The notes beneath the pieces were generated by a model. The model was given only the letters and a program-made list of their open reading frames with translations, was not told the origin of the DNA and ran no database searches. A DNA stretch of 64,000 nucleotides from Aquabacterium sp. (GTDB lineage Bacteria; Pseudomonadota; Gammaproteobacteria; Burkholderiales; Burkholderiaceae_C): NCBI RefSeq assembly GCF_016195855.1, contig NZ_JACPYU010000016.1, forward strand, positions 62,001 to 126,000, read 5' to 3'. The position numbers were made by a program, and so were the translations under genes. Of this stretch, positions 57,679 to 64,000 are shown one piece after another; positions within the stretch are counted from its first letter, which is position 1; every line of letters begins with the position of its first letter.

Positions 57679-57706
57679 CTCGTTTTTAACCCCCACACGT
57701 TTTCTT

Positions 57707-60294
<2,588 letters not shown>

Positions 60295-60356
60295 TTCAGT
60301 TGACGCCGGCAGGTCTTACGCTCAAACCATCGCAATCCAGCAAGAAGGAAGTTCTC

Positions 60357-60878
60357 ATGCTCACTGACGACGGCAAGCATCTGTATGTCTCCTGGGAGGA
60401 GTACCACCAGTTGACGGAGCGTCTGGCCTTGAAGGTGCACACCTCGGGTTGGCAGTTCGATCAGATCCTGTGTCTGGCTCGCGGCGGGATGCGCCCTGGT
60501 GATGTGCTGTCGCGCATCTTTGATCGCCCGCTGGGCATCATGTCGACCAGTTCCTACCGTGACGATGGCGGCACACTGCAAGGCCGCCTGGACATGGCCA
60601 AGTACATCACCATGCCCAAGGGCGAGTTGGCTGGCCGTGTGCTGCTGGTGGATGACCTGGCTGACTCGGGTGTGACCTTGCGCGCCGTGGTGGATCGCCT
60701 GCGCAGCATGCCAGCCATCACCGAGTTGCGTTCGGCGGTGATCTGGGTGAAGGGGGTGTCCAGCTACACGCCTGATTACTACGTCGAGACCTTGCCGACC
60801 AGCCCCTGGATTCATCAGCCCTTTGAAGACTACGATACCCTGCGGCCTGAAGCGCTGATGAAGCGCTACAAGGTCTGA
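60357..60878 (+). CDS. Purine-type phosphoribosyltransferase
   Basis: Type I phosphoribosyltransferase of 173 residues. The PRPP-binding motif is LLVDDLADSGVTL, and the earlier ILCLARGGMRPGDVLSRIF with SSYRDDGG fits hypoxanthine- or xanthine-guanine PRTases. The C-terminal PWIHQPFEDYDTLRP is a purine PRTase-like tail. ATG 60357 is preceded by AAGGAAG; the frame extends 22 codons further up. The neighbour purA supports a purine-salvage role (inference). A strong terminator follows. Confidence 0.88.
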   Translation: MLTDDGKHLYVSWEEYHQLTERLALKVHTSGWQFDQILCLARGGMRPGDVLSRIFDRPLGIMSTSSYRDDGGTLQGRLDMAKYITMPKGELAGRVLLVDDLADSGVTLRAVVDRLRSMPAITELRSAVIWVKGVSSYTPDYYVETLPTSPWIHQPFEDYDTLRPEALMKRYKV

Positions 60879-60906
60879 GTTGGCCGCATTGCCAGCCAAG
60901 CATTGA

Positions 60907-60929
60907 AGCAGCCTGCGGGCTGCTTTTTT
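60907..60929 (+). terminator. Intrinsic terminator of the purA-PRT unit
   Basis: AGCAGCC (60907-60913) pairs with GGCTGCT (60918-60924) over a 4-nt loop, followed by a six-T run. It lies 28 bases after the phosphoribosyltransferase stop. Confidence 0.93.
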
Positions 60930-60992
60930 CATGCCTGTTTCTCAGGCTTGATATGGCGGGTGAGCTTGGGGCAGTTTGGTTTGTGCAAATGA

Positions 60993-61027
60993 AAAAGCCG
61001 CTTCGATACAGAATCGAAGCGGCTTTT
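60993..61027 (-). terminator. Terminator of the first tRNA-Leu gene
   Basis: A 15-bp perfect inverted repeat (AAAAGCCGCTTCGAT at 60993-61007, complement at 61013-61027) with a 5-nt loop. On the minus strand it ends in a T run. It lies four bases beyond the 3' end of tRNA-Leu. Confidence 0.92.
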
Positions 61028-61031
61028 CAAT

Positions 61032-61116
<85 letters not shown>

Positions 61117-61128
61117 AGGTACTTTTTT

Positions 61129-61510
61129 GAATCAGCGTTGTTGCCAGCGCGTCATCGAGACCACGACTATAGCATGACTTTTTCTGTTTTCAGGATTTGT
61201 GGCTCGATCGCATCAAAAAGCCGGGCTCAGATGCTTTGCCGACTTCATTGGCGCGTTGAGCCCGTGTGCTTATCTTCGTTGTGGTGTGCGACAAGTGCCA
61301 CACGCCGTGTTGCAGCCGGAGAAACGGTGTACGCTGGCTTGGCATTTGCAGATTTGATGATTACCAGCTTTTTAATTTCATGGCATGCGCCAGATACGTG
61401 GCGCAATCGCGGCGGCCCAACGCTTTGGAAGCGAGGTGCTGTATGGGCGACATGCGAGATTGAAGTCATGGCTGGAACCTCGCGTCGCACCCCGCTCTGC
61501 ATCAGGCAAA
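61129..61510. other. 382-base spacer between the two tRNA-Leu copies
   Basis: No supported gene. The stretch is visibly poorer in G+C than its surroundings. Short open frames exist on both strands, but none has a ribosome site with a recognisable product. A TATAGT hexamer on the minus strand (61171-61166), with CTGAAA 16 bp upstream, may be the promoter of tRNA copy 1. The spacer has no counterpart on the other side of either copy. Confidence 0.6.
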
Positions 61511-61512
61511 GA

Positions 61513-61548
61513 AAAAGCCGCTTCGATGCAGAGATCGAAGCGGCTTTT
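61513..61548 (-). terminator. Terminator of the second tRNA-Leu gene
   Basis: The same 15-bp stem as at copy 1 (61513-61527 with 61534-61548), but with the 6-nt loop GCAGAG. On the minus strand a T run follows. Confidence 0.92.
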
Positions 61549-61552
61549 CAAT

Positions 61553-61637
<85 letters not shown>

Positions 61638-61707
61638 AGGTACTTTTTTAGCTTCTGACTGTTTGCACACTTTGAAATATGTGCCTCAGTCATCAGCGAA
61701 GAATTCA

Positions 61708-61737
61708 ATTCTAGCATCAAAATGATGACTATGACAA
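61708..61737 (-). promoter_or_regulatory. Candidate promoter of tRNA-Leu copy 2
   Basis: On the minus strand TTGTCA (61737-61732), 18 bp, TAGAAT (61713-61708). It matches the sigma-70 consensus at 5/6 and 5/6 positions. It overlaps the first codons of the divergent rnr frame, so the two genes may share or compete for this region. Confidence 0.5.
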
Positions 61738-64000
61738 CACCCTCTCAAAATTTTGTGAACCTCATGAGCGAAGTCATTGGCACCGTACAGGGCCACCGTG
61801 ATGGACACGGCTTCGTTCAACCTGATGAAGGTGATGCGAGCATCTACCTTTCGCCTCAGGAAATGCGCTCGGTCATGCACCGCGATCGGGTCAAGGTTCG
61901 CGTCGTGCGCTTTGACCGCAAAGGGCGCCCCGAGGGCTTGGTCCTTGAAATCGTCGAGCGCCGCAAGACGCCGATCATTGGCCGCTTGCTGAACGAAGGC
62001 GGGGCCTGGCTGGTGGCGCCTGAAGACAGGCGTTTTGGCCGCGACATCCTGATCCCTGCCAAGGCCACGGCCAATGCCGAGCCGGGGCAGGTGGTGGCCG
62101 TCGAGCTAACAGAGGCGCCATCGCTCAATGCGCAGCCTGTGGGCCGTGTCACCGAGGTGCTGGGCGGCATTGACGATCCCGGCATGGAAATCGAGATCGC
62201 GGTGCGCAAATACGAAGTGCCGCATCGCTTCAACGACGACACGCTGGCACAGGCTGCCAAGCTACCCGAGAAGCTGCGTGCGGCCGACAAGAAAGGGCGC
62301 ATTGACCTGAGTGATGTGCCGCTGGTCACCATTGACGGTGAAGATGCGCGCGACTTTGACGACGCGGTGTACTGTCAGCCCGCCACGATCGGGCGGTCCA
62401 AGTCGCCCAATGGGTGGCGCTTGCTGGTGGCCATTGCCGATGTGAGCCACTACGTGAAGCCGGGTGATCCGCTGGACCGCGATGCCTACGAGCGCGCGAC
62501 CTCGGTGTACTTTCCTCGTCGCGTCATCCCGATGCTGCCGGAGAAGCTCTCCAATGGCTTGTGCTCGCTGAACCCTGAGGTTGAGCGCCTGTCGATGGTG
62601 TGCGACATGCTGGTCACGCAGGAAGGCGAGGTACATGCCTACCAGTTCTATCCCGCGGTGATCAATTCGCATGCGCGCTTCACCTATACCGAAGTGGCGG
62701 CGATCCTGGGCAACACGCGTGGCCCCGAGGCGCAAAAGCGTGGCGAGCTGGTGCCGCATCTGTTGCACTTGTACGAGGTATACCGTGCGCTGCTGAAGTC
62801 GCGCTCCAGCCGTGGTGCGGTGGATTTCGACACCACTGAAACGCAGATCGTGTGCGACGACAATGGCCGCATTGCCAAGATCGTGCCGCGTGTGCGCACC
62901 GAGGCCCACCGCCTGATCGAAGAGGCCATGCTCGCGGCCAATGTGTGCTCGGCGGATTTCATTTCGCGCGCCAAGCATCCGTCCTTGTTCCGTGTACACG
63001 AAGGGCCAACACCCGAAAAGCGCGCCTTGCTCAAGAACTACCTGAAGGCGCTGGGCCTGGGCTTGAGCCTGGGTGAGGAGCCCACGCCGGGTGATTTCCA
63101 GGCGATTGCGCAAGCCACCAAGGACCGCCCGGACGCCACGCAAATCCACACCATGCTGTTGCGCTCTATGCAGCAGGCCATGTACACGCCGGTCAACAGC
63201 GGCCACTTCGGTCTGGCTTATGAGGCCTACACGCACTTCACCAGCCCGATCCGTCGTTATCCGGACTTGCTGGTGCACCGCGTGATCAAGGCCTTGCTGG
63301 GCAGTGGTCGTTATGGCTTGAAGGTGCCGCCCGGCGTGGTGTCGTCGGTTGGCAACGTGAAGCGCAAGCCTGGTGGCAAGCCAGGGGCGCCCGCCAAGGG
63401 CTTGCCCGCCGCGCCCACCAAGGCAGCGGCTCGCATCAAGCTGCCGCCCGAGGAGTTGGTGGCCTGGGAGACCGTGGGCATCCATTGCAGTGCCAACGAG
63501 CGCCGCGCGGACGAGGCTTCACGCGACGTGGAAGCGTGGCTCAAGTGCATGTTCATGCGCGAGCGCCTGGGCGAGGAGTACGGTGGCACGGTGACAGCTG
63601 CCACCAGTTTCGGCCTGTTTGTGCAGCTCGACGGCCTTTATGTCGAGGGGCTGATCCACATCACCGAGCTGGGTGGCGAGTATTACCGGTTTGACGAAGC
63701 GCGCCAGGAGCTGCGCGGCGAGCGCACAGGTGTGCGCTACAGCATCGGGGCCCGTGTGCGTGTGCAGGTGAGTCGTGTCGACCTGGATACCCGCAAGATC
63801 GATTTCCGCATGGTGAGGGAGGGGGCCGAGTTGCGCCCTGTCAGTGCGCCGGCCAACGCGCGCCGCAGGGGGCGTGGCGGGGATGCGCCCTGGGCTGGTG
63901 ATGTGTCCGCGCAGGATGAGCTGGCTGACATTCAGGAGGCCGACCGCGAAACCAAGCGGGCCGGTAAATCGGCAGGCAAGGGCGGCAAGGCGGCGGTCAA
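61722..64000 (+). CDS. rnr: Ribonuclease R, 3' end cut by window edge, apparently without N-terminal winged helix
   Basis: Processive 3'-5' exoribonuclease of the RNB family that degrades structured RNA. No stop occurs before the window ends. The visible part has cold-shock-like OB folds (GTVQGHRDGHGFVQPDEGD), then the RNB domain with the catalytic acidic motif GEDARDFDDAVYC, VYFPRRVIPMLPEKLSNGLC and FTSPIRRYPDLLVHR. A Gly/Lys/Pro/Ala-rich insert and a C-terminal S1 domain (GTVTAATSFGLFVQLDGLYVEG) follow. In-frame ATG codons stand at 61722, 61725, 61731 and 61764, none with a clear Shine-Dalgarno. From any of them the protein begins at the first OB fold, so the roughly 80-residue winged-helix domain of E. 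coli RNase R is missing. Confidence 0.95.
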   Translation, partial: MMTMTTPSQNFVNLMSEVIGTVQGHRDGHGFVQPDEGDASIYLSPQEMRSVMHRDRVKVRVVRFDRKGRPEGLVLEIVERRKTPIIGRLLNEGGAWLVAPEDRRFGRDILIPAKATANAEPGQVVAVELTEAPSLNAQPVGRVTEVLGGIDDPGMEIEIAVRKYEVPHRFNDDTLAQAAKLPEKLRAADKKGRIDLSDVPLVTIDGEDARDFDDAVYCQPATIGRSKSPNGWRLLVAIADVSHYVKPGDPLDRDAYERATSVYFPRRVIPMLPEKLSNGLCSLNPEVERLSMVCDMLVTQEGEVHAYQFYPAVINSHARFTYTEVAAILGNTRGPEAQKRGELVPHLLHLYEVYRALLKSRSSRGAVDFDTTETQIVCDDNGRIAKIVPRVRTEAHRLIEEAMLAANVCSADFISRAKHPSLFRVHEGPTPEKRALLKNYLKALGLGLSLGEEPTPGDFQAIAQATKDRPDATQIHTMLLRSMQQAMYTPVNSGHFGLAYEAYTHFTSPIRRYPDLLVHRVIKALLGSGRYGLKVPPGVVSSVGNVKRKPGGKPGAPAKGLPAAPTKAAARIKLPPEELVAWETVGIHCSANERRADEASRDVEAWLKCMFMRERLGEEYGGTVTAATSFGLFVQLDGLYVEGLIHITELGGEYYRFDEARQELRGERTGVRYSIGARVRVQVSRVDLDTRKIDFRMVREGAELRPVSAPANARRRGRGGDAPWAGDVSAQDELADIQEADRETKRAGKSAGKGGKAAV

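Noticed and set aside
61129..61510. Small genes in the tRNA spacer (for example an 85-codon minus-strand frame at 61245-61502)
   Set aside because: No ribosome site, no recognisable domain, and several overlapping frames of similar length.

Overview
This 64 kb window is a dense, GC-rich stretch of ordinary chromosome from a Gram-negative betaproteobacterium. Gene order and protein wording point to Burkholderiales, near Comamonadaceae or the Aquabacterium/Leptothrix/Ideonella group. The assignment rests on recognised families and remembered synteny, not on a search. I see no insertion sequence, prophage, CRISPR array or rRNA operon. About 52 protein genes and two tRNA genes are supported. The first gene (a DegP/MucD-type protease) is cut by the left edge and the last (RNase R) by the right edge.

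Layout. 1-9850 (+): protease, lepA, lepB, a DUF4845 gene, rnc, era, recO, pdxJ and nagZ, a betaproteobacterial envelope/ribosome cluster that here lacks acpS. 9922-14906 (-): a long-chain acyl-CoA synthetase and rne. A 715-base gap then separates rne from the divergent rluC. 15622-18875 (+): rluC, a HAD phosphatase, a Rieske protein and an S49 peptidase. 18884-20421 (-): an HDOD protein and a chalcone-isomerase-like protein. 20662-21453 (+): coaX. 21470-27198 (-): hslU, hslV, a STAS-like protein, dksA and a COG0523 GTPase. 27302-34733 (+): corC, lnt, glyQ, glyS, gmhB and a YgjP-like metallopeptidase. 34734-35843 (-): an MBL-fold hydrolase. 36096-38675 (+): beta-carbonic anhydrase and aceK. 38709-39551 (-): bamD. 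39663-50770 (+): rluD, scpB, rluB, ndk, rlmN, pilW, rodZ-like, ispG, hisS and a YfgM-like gene. 50840-60878 (+): bamB, der, hfq, hflX, hflK, hflC, a DUF2065 gene, hisZ, purA and a phosphoribosyltransferase. The right end carries two identical tRNA-Leu(CAG) genes (-) and rnr (+).

How the genes work together. The dominant theme is making and maturing RNA and ribosomes: RNases III, E and R; 23S rRNA modifiers RluB, RluC, RluD and RlmN; GTPases LepA, Era, Der and HflX; Hfq; two aminoacyl-tRNA synthetases; and tRNA-Leu. A second theme is envelope building and quality control: signal peptidase, Lnt, BamB, BamD, NagZ, GmhB, RodZ, PilW, the periplasmic protease, HslUV and HflKC. Several RNA-binding proteins carry long Lys/Ala/Pro- or Gly/Gln-rich tails.

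No large unknown system is visible. The signals most worth a second look are non-coding: four near-consensus DnaA boxes and a terminator-like hairpin touching the lepA start codon; the long rne leader; a run of stem-loops upstream of scpB; and a duplicated tRNA-Leu unit beside an RNase R gene that seems to lack its N-terminal winged helix.
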